64,000 nucleotides of DNA, taken from NCBI GenBank assembly GCA_910588175.1, contig CAJUQQ010000003.1, positions 14,631 through 78,630 of the forward strand. The letters are read 5' to 3'. A program made the translations under genes and the position numbers. Positions 25,963 to 35,121 of the stretch are shown here, piece by piece. Numbering within the stretch: the first letter of the stretch is position 1; every line of letters begins with the position of its first letter. Source of the stretch: an uncultured Oscillibacter sp. GTDB taxonomy: Bacteria; Bacillota; Clostridia; Oscillospirales; Oscillospiraceae. The notes beneath the pieces were generated by a model that had not been told where the DNA came from, did not search any database, and was given only the letters and a program-made list of their open reading frames with translations.

Positions 25963-26023
25963 CGCTCCCACTCCTCCCATAAGGTTGTCCGAACCATTAT
26001 ATGGGAGAGGACCGGAAGATATG

Positions 26024-26058
26024 ACAAAGCGCGAAGGCCCAAACGAGCCTCCGCGCTT
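26024..26058 (-). terminator. mfd terminator
   Basis: An 11-bp stem AAGCGCG-A-AGGC / GCCT-C-CGCGCTT (one mismatch) lies just past the mfd stop and is followed on the minus strand by a short TTTGTC. Confidence 0.55.
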
Positions 26059-26063
26059 CGCGC

Positions 26064-29000
26064 CTATTCCTGTGCTTGCAGCTTCAAATCCTCCACCAGC
26101 TCCATGGCGCTCTCCAGGGTGCCGGCTCCGGGCTTCAGCTTTAAAGTCAAAGCCGGGGCGTCTCCGGCGGCCACCGTCAAACGCTGGCGGTATTTGTTCA
26201 GTCCGCAGACCCGCACCACCGCCTCGGGCCGGAAGACCGCCAGCTGGAAACGGAGAACGTCCCGTTTCTGGGTGATGTCCGAAACACCGGCCTTGGCCGC
26301 CGCCGCCCGGAGCAGAGCCACATCCAGCAGCGCCAGCACCGGCTTGGGAACCTCTCCATAGCGGTCCAGCAGCTCGTCCAGCAGGTCCGACGCGTCGTCG
26401 TTGGAGCGAATAGCGGCGATACGGCGGTAGAGGTCCATCCGCTGCTCCGGAGAAGACACGTAACGCTCCGGAATGTTGGCGTTGACGGTCAGGTCGGCGG
26501 AGCACTCCGTCTCAATCCGCCTCTCCTCGCCCCGCTCCTCCAGTACCGCCTCCTCCAGGAGTTTCAGGTAAAGGTCATAGCCCACGCTGAGAAGGTACCC
26601 GGACTGCTCCGGTCCCAGGAGGTTTCCTGCCCCCCGGATTTCCAGGTCCCGCATGGCAATGCGGAAGCCGGAGCCGAACTCCACGTACTCCCGGATGGCC
26701 GAGAGGCGCTTGGCGGCGATTTCCTGGAGCACCTTCCCCTTCCGGTAGGTCAGATAGGCGTAGGCCCGGCGGGCGCTGCGGCCAATGCGGCCCCGAATCT
26801 GATGGAGCTGAGCCAGGCCCATTTTGTCCGCGTCCTCAATGATCAGGGTGTTGACATTAGAGATATCGATTCCCGTTTCAATGATGGTGGTACAGACCAG
26901 CACGTCCGCCTCTCCGTTTACCATAGCCCCCATAACGGCGGACAACTCCTGCTCGCTCATCTTCCCGTGACCGGTGACCACATGGACCTCCGGCCCCAGC
27001 ATCTTCTGGATGCGGGAGGCGGTGAGGTCGATGCTGTCCACCCGGTTGTGGAGGTAGTAAATCTGTCCGCCCCGGCTGAGCTCCTTCCGCATCGCGTCCT
27101 CCAAAATAGCCCAGTCGTGCTCCAGCACGTAGGTCTGGACCGGCTGGCGGTCCGCCGGGGGCTCCTCAATGGCGGACATATCCCGAAGGCCCGACAGGGC
27201 CATGTTCAGCGTCCGGGGGATGGGCGTGGCGGACAGGGTCAGCACATCCACCTGGCGGCTCATCTCTTTCAACCGCTCCTTATGGCTGACGCCGAAACGC
27301 TGCTCCTCGTCAATGATGAGCAGCCCCAGGTCCTTGAACTCCATGCCCTTTTGCAGCAGCTTGTGGGTGCCGATGAGCAGGTCCACCCGTCCCTCCTTCG
27401 CCAGCTCCAGAATGCGTTTCTGGTCCTTGGGCGGAGTGAAGCGGGACAGCACCTCAATCCGTACCGGGAAATCCCGGAAGCGCCCCATGGCCGTGGCGTA
27501 GTGCTGCTGGGCCAGGACGGTGGTGGGCACCAGAATGGCCGCCTGCTTCCCGTCCAGCACGCACTTCATCACCGCCCGGAGGGCCACCTCCGTTTTTCCG
27601 TAGCCCACATCGCCGCAGAGCAGGCGGTCCATGGGACGGGGTCGCTCCATGTCCTTCTTGATCTCCGCAATGGCCCGGAGCTGGTCGTCGGTCTCCGCGT
27701 AGGGAAACGCCTCCTCAAACTCCCGCTGCCAAGGGGAATCCTGGGAGAAGGCGAAGCCGGGACAGCGCTGGCGCTCGGCGTAGAGCTTCGTCAGGCCTTT
27801 GGCCAAGTCCTTGACGGCCTTTTTGGCCCGGGTCTTCTGTTTGGCCCACTCCGTGCCTCCCAGCTTGTTTAGCTTCTGGCGGCCCTCGCCGTCCTCTCCG
27901 CCGCCGATATACTTGCTCACCAGGTCCAGGGCCGTAGCGGGGACGTAGAGGCAGTCCCCTCCGGCGTAGTTGATCTTGATATAGTCCTTCTCCACACCGT
28001 CCACCGGCATTCGCTGGATGCCCGCGAAGCGGCCCACGCCGTGGTGGGTGTGCACCACCAGGTCGCCGGGCTTCAAGTCCGTGTAGGACTGGATTTTCTG
28101 GCGGTTGGAGTCCTTTTTCAGCCGCGCCCGCTTTCGGGAGGGGGCGATCAGCTGCCCCTCTGTCAGCACCGCCAGCTTCAGGGCGGGCCACTCGCACCCG
28201 GCGGACAGGGCCCCCAGCGCAATCCGAATCTCCCCCGGGGCGGGCATGGCCGTTCCCCGGATGTCCAGGGCGGCGGGAATGCCCCGCTCCGTCAGGAGAT
28301 TGTGGAGGTTTTTTGCCCGGGTCTCTCCGCCGCAGAGGAGCAGAACGGCGCTGCCGTTCTCCCGGTACTGCTCCAGGTCTGTGACGGCGGTCTCCAGGCT
28401 GCCGCCGTAGGAGCTGAGCTGCCGGGCGCTGACGCTCAAAATGCCCTTGGGCGGATAGGGATAGCGGGAGGTGGGCAGAGCGCCCGCCATAACGACGGGG
28501 AACGCCTCCAGGGCGGCGTAGAGCTCCTCGGCGGAGAGAAGCAGTTTCGCGTAATCCCCCGCCAAAATCCCCGCCTCCATCAGAACCTCCAAATCCTGGC
28601 GGTTCTGGAGGAGAGCCCCCTTCACCCGCTCGTCTACCCGGCCCGCCTCGCAGAGAAATACCAGGGCGTCCGGGGGCAGGTAGCGGACCCCGGCGGAGGC
28701 GTCCGGATAGACGGCGGCCAGATAGCGGTCACAGCCGTCGGGGACGGAGCCGTTTTTCAGCCGTTCTCCATCCTCCCGGAGACGTCCGGCGGCGGGAGCG
28801 CCTTTCTTTTCCAGCCGGGCGGCCAGAGCCAGAAGCTTTTCCCCCAGCCCCTCCAGGCCTCCCTCCGCCTGCCGGGGCAGAACCTCGGCGGCGGGGAGAA
28901 TCCGGGCGGAGTCCAGGTTTACCGTCCGCCTCTGGGTGCCCGGGTCGAAGGCCCCCATGGAGTCGATCTCGTCGTCAAAAAACTCACAGCGGACCGGCTG

Positions 29001-29564
29001 GTCCATCAGGGGAGAGAACACGTCTAAAATACCGCCCCGGAGAGCAAACTGCCCCACGCCCTCCACCTGCTGGCAGCGGGTGTATCCGGCGGAGAGAAGC
29101 CGGTCTGTTAACTCCGGCAGCTCTTGCCGGTCCCCGACGTTCAGGGTCACAGACAGCTCTCGCAGCAGCGCCGGGGGCAGCGTTCGGGCCATCAGGGCAT
29201 CGGCGGTGGCCACCACCGCCTGGGGCGCGCCCTGAGCCATGGCGTACAGAGCCGCCAAGCGGCCCCGCTCCCAATCCCGGGAGGAGACGGCCCCGGGGCG
29301 GAGCTGCCATTCCCGGCTCAGCAGCGTCACCGGGGGCTCTCCCAGCAGGGCCTCCAGATCCCCCGCCAATTGCCGGGCCTCCCCCTCGTCACCGCAGACG
29401 AAGACCGCCGGACGGCCCGCCGCCCGGGCCGCCGCCGCGCCAAGACAGGCCCGCTGAACGGGCTGGAGCCCTGTAACGGCGGCGGGACAGCCTCCTCCCT
29501 CCACCCGGCGGAGGAGTTCTCCCGCCTCCGGAATGGTCATCAATGTTTCCAGCAGATGCTTCAT
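26064..29564 (-). CDS. mfd: Transcription-repair coupling factor Mfd
   Basis: This 1166-aa translocase removes RNA polymerase stalled at lesions and recruits UvrA. Domains in order are the UvrB-like module (~1-330), the CarD-like RNA polymerase-interaction domain (~480-560, KPGDLVVHTHHGVGRFAGIQ) and the RecG-like helicase core. The core shows Walker A GDVGYGKTEVALRA, DEEQRFGV and the RGRIGRSARRAYAYL motif. The C-terminal TRCF domain (~1000-1150) closes it. Length is typical. It follows pth by 17 nt, the usual pth-mfd order, with the PrsA-like gene after it as in many Firmicutes. Confidence 0.98.
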   Translation of the reverse strand: MKHLLETLMTIPEAGELLRRVEGGGCPAAVTGLQPVQRACLGAAAARAAGRPAVFVCGDEGEARQLAGDLEALLGEPPVTLLSREWQLRPGAVSSRDWERGRLAALYAMAQGAPQAVVATADALMARTLPPALLRELSVTLNVGDRQELPELTDRLLSAGYTRCQQVEGVGQFALRGGILDVFSPLMDQPVRCEFFDDEIDSMGAFDPGTQRRTVNLDSARILPAAEVLPRQAEGGLEGLGEKLLALAARLEKKGAPAAGRLREDGERLKNGSVPDGCDRYLAAVYPDASAGVRYLPPDALVFLCEAGRVDERVKGALLQNRQDLEVLMEAGILAGDYAKLLLSAEELYAALEAFPVVMAGALPTSRYPYPPKGILSVSARQLSSYGGSLETAVTDLEQYRENGSAVLLLCGGETRAKNLHNLLTERGIPAALDIRGTAMPAPGEIRIALGALSAGCEWPALKLAVLTEGQLIAPSRKRARLKKDSNRQKIQSYTDLKPGDLVVHTHHGVGRFAGIQRMPVDGVEKDYIKINYAGGDCLYVPATALDLVSKYIGGGEDGEGRQKLNKLGGTEWAKQKTRAKKAVKDLAKGLTKLYAERQRCPGFAFSQDSPWQREFEEAFPYAETDDQLRAIAEIKKDMERPRPMDRLLCGDVGYGKTEVALRAVMKCVLDGKQAAILVPTTVLAQQHYATAMGRFRDFPVRIEVLSRFTPPKDQKRILELAKEGRVDLLIGTHKLLQKGMEFKDLGLLIIDEEQRFGVSHKERLKEMSRQVDVLTLSATPIPRTLNMALSGLRDMSAIEEPPADRQPVQTYVLEHDWAILEDAMRKELSRGGQIYYLHNRVDSIDLTASRIQKMLGPEVHVVTGHGKMSEQELSAVMGAMVNGEADVLVCTTIIETGIDISNVNTLIIEDADKMGLAQLHQIRGRIGRSARRAYAYLTYRKGKVLQEIAAKRLSAIREYVEFGSGFRIAMRDLEIRGAGNLLGPEQSGYLLSVGYDLYLKLLEEAVLEERGEERRIETECSADLTVNANIPERYVSSPEQRMDLYRRIAAIRSNDDASDLLDELLDRYGEVPKPVLALLDVALLRAAAAKAGVSDITQKRDVLRFQLAVFRPEAVVRVCGLNKYRQRLTVAAGDAPALTLKLKPGAGTLESAMELVEDLKLQAQE

Positions 29565-29581
29565 GACAAATCCCTTTGCAG

Positions 29582-30172
29582 TCAGTTAAAGTTGTTCATG
29601 GCTTTTTGGCAGCCGTGTTGAATCACACATTCCGCCGCCTCAACGGCCCGCTGAAACGCGTCCAGCAGAATCTCCCGCTCCTTCTGAGAGGGGACGCCAA
29701 TGACCCAGTTGATCATGCCGTCCTTGTCCTCCGGGGCTCCAGTGCCGATTTTAATGCGGGGAAATTCCTGGGTCCCCAGATGGGCGATGATATTTTTGAT
29801 CCCGTTGTGCCCCCCGGCGGAACCGTTGGGCCGAACCCGCAGCTTCCCCACCGGGAGGGATACGTCGTCGTAGATCACCAGCACATGGTCCGGGGGAATC
29901 TTGTAAAACTGCGCCGCTTCCCGCACCGCCTCGCCGGAGAGATTCATGTAGGTCTGAGGCTTCATCACCAAACACCGGGCCCCGGCGAAGGCGCATATAT
30001 TATATGCGGACTTGAACTTCACCTTGTTCAGCTTCACACCCTTTTGCTCCGCCAGCAGCTCCACCGCGCGAAAGCCCATATTGTGCCGGGTATTCTCGTA
30101 CTTCGTCCCGGGATTTCCCAGCCCCGCGATCAGCCACTCCACAGAGGAGCCGCCCTTATTTCCAAACAGCAT
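29582..30172 (-). CDS. pth: Peptidyl-tRNA hydrolase
   Basis: This 196-aa enzyme releases peptides from peptidyl-tRNA. Visible features are WLIAGLGNPGTKYENTRHNM with the catalytic His, KPQTYMNLSGEAV, and YDDVSLPVGKLRVRPNGSAG followed by GGHNGIKN. I chose the ATG at 30172, which gives an N-terminus of family length and a weak AAAGGCGAG site; an ATG 24 nt further upstream has no ribosome-binding site. It is upstream of mfd. Confidence 0.96.
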   Translation of the reverse strand: MLFGNKGGSSVEWLIAGLGNPGTKYENTRHNMGFRAVELLAEQKGVKLNKVKFKSAYNICAFAGARCLVMKPQTYMNLSGEAVREAAQFYKIPPDHVLVIYDDVSLPVGKLRVRPNGSAGGHNGIKNIIAHLGTQEFPRIKIGTGAPEDKDGMINWVIGVPSQKEREILLDAFQRAVEAAECVIQHGCQKAMNNFN

Positions 30173-30228
30173 ATCGGTCTCGCCTTTCCCATTCATTTCA
30201 ATATTTGATCATTCCGCACAACCCACGT

Positions 30229-30255
30229 AGGCGGGGAAGTACGACTTCCCCGCCT
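30229..30255. other. Hairpin between prs and pth
   Basis: A perfect 12-bp stem AGGCGGGGAAGT / ACTTCCCCGCCT with a 3-nt loop lies in the 197-bp prs-pth gap. Neither strand has a T-run after it, so it looks like an mRNA-processing or attenuating hairpin, not a standard terminator. Confidence 0.55.
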
Positions 30256-30369
30256 CGTCTGGTCAGATATCTCTAAAACCGCCGTACCGGCCTCGCCGTG
30301 GAAAGCCGGAGCAATCCCCTGCGTGTAAAGCGCGGCTTTTGGAGTTTCCTTTCTCTTGAGAAACGAAAC

Positions 30370-31326
30370 TTACCGGAACAGCTTGGAGATCGAAACCTCC
30401 TGATAAACTCGCTCAATGGCCTCGCAGAACATGGGGGCCACGGAGAGGTACTTGACCTTGTCGCTCAATTCCGGCTTGATGGCCGGAATGGTATCCAGCA
30501 GGGCCAGCTCTCGAATCGGGCTGGCGTTGATCCGGTCAATGGCCGGCCCGGAGAGCACACCGTGAGAGGCGCAGGCGTGAACGCTGCGGGCCCCGTTGTC
30601 CACCAAAGCCTGGGCGGCGTTGCAGAGGGACCCGCCGGTATCCACCAGATCGTCAAAGAGGATACAGTCCCGGCCGTCCACGTCGCCGATGACGTTCATG
30701 ACCTCGCACTGGTTGGCCCGCTGGCGGCGCTTGTCCACGATGGCCAGCTGCATGTGCAGCTTTTGCGCGAAGGCCCGGGCCCGGGAGACGGAGCCCACGT
30801 CCGGAGACACCACCACCATGTCCTCGCAGCTGCCGCCGAATTTCTTGGCGTAATAGTCCACAAAGATGGGGTTGCCCGCCAAATTGTCCACCGGAATATC
30901 AAAGAAGCCCTGGATCTGGGCGGCATGGAGGTCCATGGTCAAAACCCGGTCCGCTCCGGCGGCGGTGATCATATTCGCCACCAGCTTGGCGGTGATGGGG
31001 TCCCGCGCCTTGGCCTTCCGGTCCTGCCGGGCATAGCCGTAGTAAGGGATGACGGCGGTTATGCGGCCTGCGGAGGCCCGCTTCAGCGCGTCCACAATGA
31101 TGAGCAGCTCCATCAGGTTGTTGTTGACCGGGCTGCAGGTAGGCTGAACCACGAAAACGTCGCTGCCCCGGACGGTCTCATACAGGGAGACAAACACCTC
31201 GCCGTCGGAAAAGGCGCCAACCTCGGCCTCCCCCAGCTTCGTGCCCATCTGCGCGCAGATTTCCTTTGCCAGCTTCAGGTTCGCGTTGCCGGAAAACACC
31301 TTGATATCTTTCCCGTGTGAAATCAT
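30370..31326 (-). CDS. prs: Ribose-phosphate pyrophosphokinase
   Basis: This ~318-aa enzyme makes PRPP for nucleotide, His and Trp synthesis. Motifs are IKVFSGNANLKLAKEIC at the N-terminus, FSDGEVFVSLYETVRG, YARQDRKAKARDPITAKLVA in the flexible/ATP region, VVSPDVGSVSRARAFAQ and the PRPP loop DDLVDTGGSL. The ATG at 31326 or the TTG two codons upstream could be the start; spacing favours neither strongly. It lies 75 nt after the GlmU-like gene, matching the glmU-prs pairing of Firmicutes. Confidence 0.97.
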   Translation of the reverse strand: MISHGKDIKVFSGNANLKLAKEICAQMGTKLGEAEVGAFSDGEVFVSLYETVRGSDVFVVQPTCSPVNNNLMELLIIVDALKRASAGRITAVIPYYGYARQDRKAKARDPITAKLVANMITAAGADRVLTMDLHAAQIQGFFDIPVDNLAGNPIFVDYYAKKFGGSCEDMVVVSPDVGSVSRARAFAQKLHMQLAIVDKRRQRANQCEVMNVIGDVDGRDCILFDDLVDTGGSLCNAAQALVDNGARSVHACASHGVLSGPAIDRINASPIRELALLDTIPAIKPELSDKVKYLSVAPMFCEAIERVYQEVSISKLFR

Positions 31327-31401
31327 ATCCAAAACGCTCTCTTTCCATGACCGGGCCGCCGGTCATTTTATTTTTTGTCCCGTCCCGCAGACCGGACATG
31401 T

Positions 31402-31896
31402 TCACTCGTTTCCCGCCGGGGCCTCCCCGCCCCGCCGGCGCAGTAACTCCTCCAGTTCCGCCACGGTATCCGGCCCGTAGACCGGCAGCCAGCCGGGAAC
31501 CAGCTCTGCGCCCTGAACATAGTTGGTCATCTTTTCCCGCCAGACACCCGCCAGCTCCCGGCCCGGGGCGGAGTACGCAAAGCCCGGCCCGGCCTCCGCC
31601 ATGGGAAAGGCCGCCCGTGGGAGCACCAGCACCGGTTCCTCCGTGTCCAAAAACGCCTCCAGGTCCGTCCACTGCTCCGAGATCTGCGCCGTTTGGGGCA
31701 GACAGCGGCGGGCCTCCTCCGCGAAGCGGGGACCGCAGACAACAAAAATCCGCTGAACACCGTCGGCCCGCAATCGCTCCCCCGCCCAAGTCAGGATGGG
31801 ACAAGACAACACAGCTTCCAGCATCAGCGGTTTGGACCCCGCCGGGACGGCGGCATCCTCCTCAAAAAATAAGACGGCTCGCTTCAGACAACACAT
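31402..31896 (-). CDS. Degenerate GlmU-like nucleotidyltransferase N-domain
   Basis: This 164-aa protein aligns with the start of GlmU-type sugar nucleotidyltransferases: KRAVLFFEEDAAVPAGSKPL, then PILTWAGERLRADGVQRIFV, then VCGPRFAEEARRCLP. The essential nucleotide-binding loop (normally LAAGxGTRM) is replaced by FFEEDAAVPAG, and the acetyltransferase half is missing. It occupies the glmU place upstream of prs. It is probably non-catalytic as UDP-GlcNAc pyrophosphorylase. GGAGGGG precedes the ATG at 31896. Confidence 0.65.
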   Translation of the reverse strand: MCCLKRAVLFFEEDAAVPAGSKPLMLEAVLSCPILTWAGERLRADGVQRIFVVCGPRFAEEARRCLPQTAQISEQWTDLEAFLDTEEPVLVLPRAAFPMAEAGPGFAYSAPGRELAGVWREKMTNYVQGAELVPGWLPVYGPDTVAELEELLRRRGGEAPAGNE

Positions 31897-31946
31897 GCGC
31901 TCATCCCCTCCCTCATACTTCTGCACATTTTTACTAATGCAAATCT

Positions 31947-31955
31947 ATTATATCA
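31947..31955 (-). promoter_or_regulatory. Extended -10 promoter for the GlmU-like gene and prs
   Basis: On the minus strand TGATATAAT gives an extended -10 about 50 nt before the start. No good -35 is visible. Confidence 0.6.
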
Positions 31956-32163
31956 GACATTCTGGGAAAATCCAGTGGTTCCGCTGAAATTGTTCCTATA
32001 ATTTTTTCCAAATCTTTTCCACTTTCTTCGATGTTTTTGTCATAGCTTACGGAAAAGGGAGAAAAAGCACGGCAATTCTACTCTCTTTTTCGGCATTTCG
32101 CAGAATTTGTGGATTGCGGATGGTATATTTTCCTGAAAAACTCAATTTTTTCTAAGAATGTAG

Positions 32164-32192
32164 TTGAATTTGGCCAGGTAATGGATTACAAT
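32164..32192 (+). promoter_or_regulatory. Promoter for trmL
   Basis: TTGAAT (32164-32169), a 17-nt spacer and TACAAT (32187-32192) lie 45 nt before the trmL start. The 150 bp between here and the divergent GlmU-like promoter is AT-rich and otherwise featureless. Confidence 0.7.
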
Positions 32193-32236
32193 AACGCTAT
32201 TCCGTGAGAATCCAAGAGGAAAGCGAGGACGGCGCC

Positions 32237-32752
32237 ATGCTCCACATCGTGCTGGTGGAACCGGAAATCCCCCAGAACTGCGGGAATATCGCCCGCACCT
32301 GCGCCGCCACCGGGGCCAGCCTCCACCTGGTCCGGCCCTTGGGCTTTGACATCTCCCAAGGCGCCATCCGGCGGAACATGAAGCGCTGCGGGCTGGACTA
32401 CTGGCATTTGGTAGACGTTTTCGACTACGAAAATCTGGAAGACCTGTTCCGCCGCCGTCCCGAGGCCATCCAAGATCTCTGGCTCGCCACCACCAAGGCT
32501 CCCCGGCCATACACGGAAGCCGGGTTTACGCCGGACAGCTGGCTCTTCTTCGGCAAGGAGACCGCCGGACTGCCCCGGCCCTTCCGGGAGCGCTTCCAGG
32601 ACCGCTGCATCCGTCTGCCCATGGTGAGCGAGGCCCGCAGTCTGAATCTGAGCAACGCGGTGGCCGTCTGCGTTTACGAGGCCCTGCGGCAAACCGGCTT
32701 TCCCGGCCTGCTGGACGCGGGAGAAATGGCCGGCCCCGCCGAATCTGTTTGA
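32237..32752 (+). CDS. trmL: tRNA (cytidine(34)-2'-O)-methyltransferase
   Basis: This 171-aa SPOUT (trefoil-knot) methyltransferase modifies the wobble base of tRNA-Leu in the family. It starts LHIVLVEPEIPQNCGNIART and carries the SAM-binding motifs FFGKETAGLP and RLPMVSEARSLNLSNAVAVC. GAGGAC lies 8 nt before the ATG at 32237. It lies 49 nt upstream of pgk and may be co-transcribed with it. Confidence 0.93.
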   Translation: MLHIVLVEPEIPQNCGNIARTCAATGASLHLVRPLGFDISQGAIRRNMKRCGLDYWHLVDVFDYENLEDLFRRRPEAIQDLWLATTKAPRPYTEAGFTPDSWLFFGKETAGLPRPFRERFQDRCIRLPMVSEARSLNLSNAVAVCVYEALRQTGFPGLLDAGEMAGPAESV

Positions 32753-32801
32753 CCCGGCGCTTCCGCGCCGAAAAATATAGCTTTTTGGAGGAGTTCTAAC
32801 C

Positions 32802-34073
32802 ATGAATTACAACAAGAAGACCGTCAAAGACATTGATGTCTCCGGCAAAAAGGTGCTGCTTCGCTGCGATTTTAATGTGCCTATGGCCAAAGACGGCAGC
32901 GGCGTCATCACCGACGACAAGCGCATTCGGGCCGCTCTGCCTACCATTCAGTACCTTCTGGATCAGGGGGCGGCGGTAATTGCCTGCTCCCACATGGGCA
33001 AGCCGGTAGCCACCTTTGAGTCCTATAAAAAGAAACAGCTGGAAAAGGGCAAGGACGAAGCCTCGATCACCGAGGAAGCGTGGAAGAAATCCCTTGCCGA
33101 ACTGCGCATGGAACCGGTGGCCGCCCGCCTGAGCGAGCTGCTGGGCAAGCCGGTGATTCTGGCCGGCGATGTGGTGGGCCCCGACGCCCAGACCAAGGCC
33201 GCCGCCCTGAAGCCCGGCGAGATCCTCCTGCTCCAGAACACCCGTTTTGAAAAGGGCGAGACCAAGAACGACCCCGCCCTGGCCAAGGCCATGGCCTCCA
33301 TGGCGGAGGTCTATGTGTCCGACGCCTTCGGCGCGGTCCACCGGGCCCACGCCTCCACCGCCGGCGTCGCCGCGTTCCTCCCCGCCGTCTCCGGTTTCCT
33401 GATTCAAAAGGAGCTGGACTTCATCGGCGGCGCGCTGGCCAGCCCCAAGCGGCCCTTGGTGGCCATTCTGGGCGGCTCCAAGGTGAGCTCTAAAATCGGC
33501 GTCATCAACAACCTGCTGGAAATCGCCGACACGATCATCATCGGCGGCGGCATGGCCTACACCTTCTCCGCCGCCCAGGGCGGTAAGGTTGGCGACTCCC
33601 TGCTGGAGGAGGACTGGAAGACTTACTCCCTGGAGATGATTCAGAAGGCCAAGGACAAGGGCGTGAAGCTGCTTCTGCCCGTGGACACCGTTACCGCCGA
33701 CAAATTCGCCCCCGACGCCGACAGCAAGGTGGTCCCCGCCGGCCAAATCCCCGACGGCTGGCAAGGCCTGGACATCGGGCCCGAGACCGTGAAGCTCTAC
33801 TGCGGCGCTGTGGCCGATGCGGGCACCGTCATCTGGAACGGCCCCATGGGCGTGTTTGAGTTCGAGAAATTCGCCGCGGGCACCAAGGCCGTGGCCGAAG
33901 CGCTCAGCCAAACCGGCGCCATCACCATCATCGGCGGAGGCGACAGCGCGGCGGCCGTACAGCAGCTTGGCTACGCCGATAAGATGTCCCACATCTCCAC
34001 CGGCGGCGGCGCTTCCCTGGAATTTATGGAGGGCAAAGAGCTGCCGGGCGTGGCCTGCCTTCTGGACAAGTAA
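32802..34073 (+). CDS. pgk: Phosphoglycerate kinase
   Basis: This 423-aa glycolytic kinase makes ATP and 3-phosphoglycerate from 1,3-bisphosphoglycerate. Visible are LLRCDFNVPMA, LQNTRFEKGE, VSDAFGAVHRAHAST, LGGSKVSSKIGV and the C-terminal nucleotide loop IIGGGDSAAAV plus STGGGASLEF. An insertion of ~25 residues after CSHMGKP (FESYKKKQLEKGKDEASI) is common in Clostridia. Strong TGGAGGAG site. The glycolysis genes here are pgk, tpiA, gpmI; gap is not adjacent. Confidence 0.98.
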   Translation: MNYNKKTVKDIDVSGKKVLLRCDFNVPMAKDGSGVITDDKRIRAALPTIQYLLDQGAAVIACSHMGKPVATFESYKKKQLEKGKDEASITEEAWKKSLAELRMEPVAARLSELLGKPVILAGDVVGPDAQTKAAALKPGEILLLQNTRFEKGETKNDPALAKAMASMAEVYVSDAFGAVHRAHASTAGVAAFLPAVSGFLIQKELDFIGGALASPKRPLVAILGGSKVSSKIGVINNLLEIADTIIIGGGMAYTFSAAQGGKVGDSLLEEDWKTYSLEMIQKAKDKGVKLLLPVDTVTADKFAPDADSKVVPAGQIPDGWQGLDIGPETVKLYCGAVADAGTVIWNGPMGVFEFEKFAAGTKAVAEALSQTGAITIIGGGDSAAAVQQLGYADKMSHISTGGGASLEFMEGKELPGVACLLDK

Positions 34074-34121
34074 AAACGCCCGGTTCCCCTTGAAAAAGGT
34101 TCAGAAAAAGCCAATATGCCC

Positions 34122-34150
34122 TTGACATTTTTCCCTGTCTGGGCTATAAA
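34122..34150 (+). promoter_or_regulatory. Promoter for tpiA and gpmI
   Basis: A perfect TTGACA (34122-34127), a 17-nt spacer and TATAAA (34145-34150) lie in the pgk-tpiA gap. Confidence 0.88.
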
Positions 34151-34230
34151 ATAGTAGGTCATTCTCTTTGCTATCCCACGGGCGCCCCGGCCCGTCATCA
34201 CATTTCAGATATAAAAGGAGTAACCATATC

Positions 34231-35004
34231 ATGAATCGCAGATACCGTAAGACCGTCATTGCCGGCAACTGGAAAATGAACATGACCGCCACCGAAACCA
34301 AAAAATTCGCCGAGGATATCCGCAAGATCATGCCCCGGGCAAAGTGGTGCGAGACGCTGATCTGCGTCCCTGCCTGCAACATCTCCACCGCCGCCAAGGC
34401 CTTCAAGGACCTGCGCATTTCCGTGGGCGCCGAAAACGTCTATTTTGAAGAGAAGGGCGCGTTCACCGGTGAGATTTCCGCCGAGATGCTCAAGGATCTG
34501 GGTGTGAAATACGTCGTCATCGGCCACAGCGAGCGCCGCCAGTATTTCGGTGAAACCGATGTCACCGTCAACAAAAAGGTCCACGCCGTGCTGAACGCCG
34601 GCATGAGCCCCATCATCTGCGTCGGCGAAAGCCTGGAGCAGCGGGAGACCGGTATTACCAACGAGTGGATTGCCCTCCAGGTAAAGAGCGCCCTTTTCGG
34701 CGTGCCCGCCGACAAGCTGCGCCGCTGCATCATCGCCTATGAGCCCATCTGGGCCATCGGCACCGGCAAAACCGCCACCGCCGAGCAGGCCGGTGAAGTC
34801 TGCTCCAACATCCGTGCCACCATCCGCTCCCTGTACGGCGCCCGCGTGGCCCGGAGCGTTACCATCCAGTACGGCGGGTCCATGAATGAAAAGAACGCCG
34901 CCGAGCTGCTGGCTCAGCCCGACATCGACGGCGGACTCATCGGCGGCGCGGCTCTGAAGCCCGACAAGTTTGTGGATATCATCAACGCCGCCAATCAGGA
35001 ATGA
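34231..35004 (+). CDS. tpiA: Triosephosphate isomerase
   Basis: This 257-aa TIM barrel interconverts glyceraldehyde-3-phosphate and DHAP. It starts RRYRKTVIAGNWKMNMTATE with the substrate Lys in NWKMN. The catalytic His is in VIGHSERRQYF, the catalytic Glu in AYEPIWAIGTGKTA, and the phosphate loop in IQYGGSMNEKNA and DGGLIGGAAL. AAAGGAG precedes the ATG at 34231. It has its own strong promoter, separate from pgk. Confidence 0.98.
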   Translation: MNRRYRKTVIAGNWKMNMTATETKKFAEDIRKIMPRAKWCETLICVPACNISTAAKAFKDLRISVGAENVYFEEKGAFTGEISAEMLKDLGVKYVVIGHSERRQYFGETDVTVNKKVHAVLNAGMSPIICVGESLEQRETGITNEWIALQVKSALFGVPADKLRRCIIAYEPIWAIGTGKTATAEQAGEVCSNIRATIRSLYGARVARSVTIQYGGSMNEKNAAELLAQPDIDGGLIGGAALKPDKFVDIINAANQE

Positions 35005-35013
35005 TCTTGTCTC

Positions 35014-35038
35014 AAAAGGGGGACCTCGTCCCCCTTTT
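35014..35038 (+). terminator. Terminator or attenuator after tpiA
   Basis: An 11-bp stem AAAAGGGGGAC / GTCCCCCTTTT with a CTC loop follows tpiA. The T-run is short, so some read-through to gpmI is likely. Confidence 0.65.
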
Positions 35039-35121
35039 CCCCGCAAATGGGGACGCCGCATCCGCAAGGCGGCAAAGCCGCCAACGGCTGCGCAGTGGAT
35101 TCTCCTAAAGGAGTTTTTTAA

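Noticed and set aside
26064..26505. N-terminal extension of the PrsA-like gene to 26505
   Set aside because: It overlaps mfd and is Arg/Gly-rich; the ATG at 25962 has a lipoprotein signal and ribosome-binding site.
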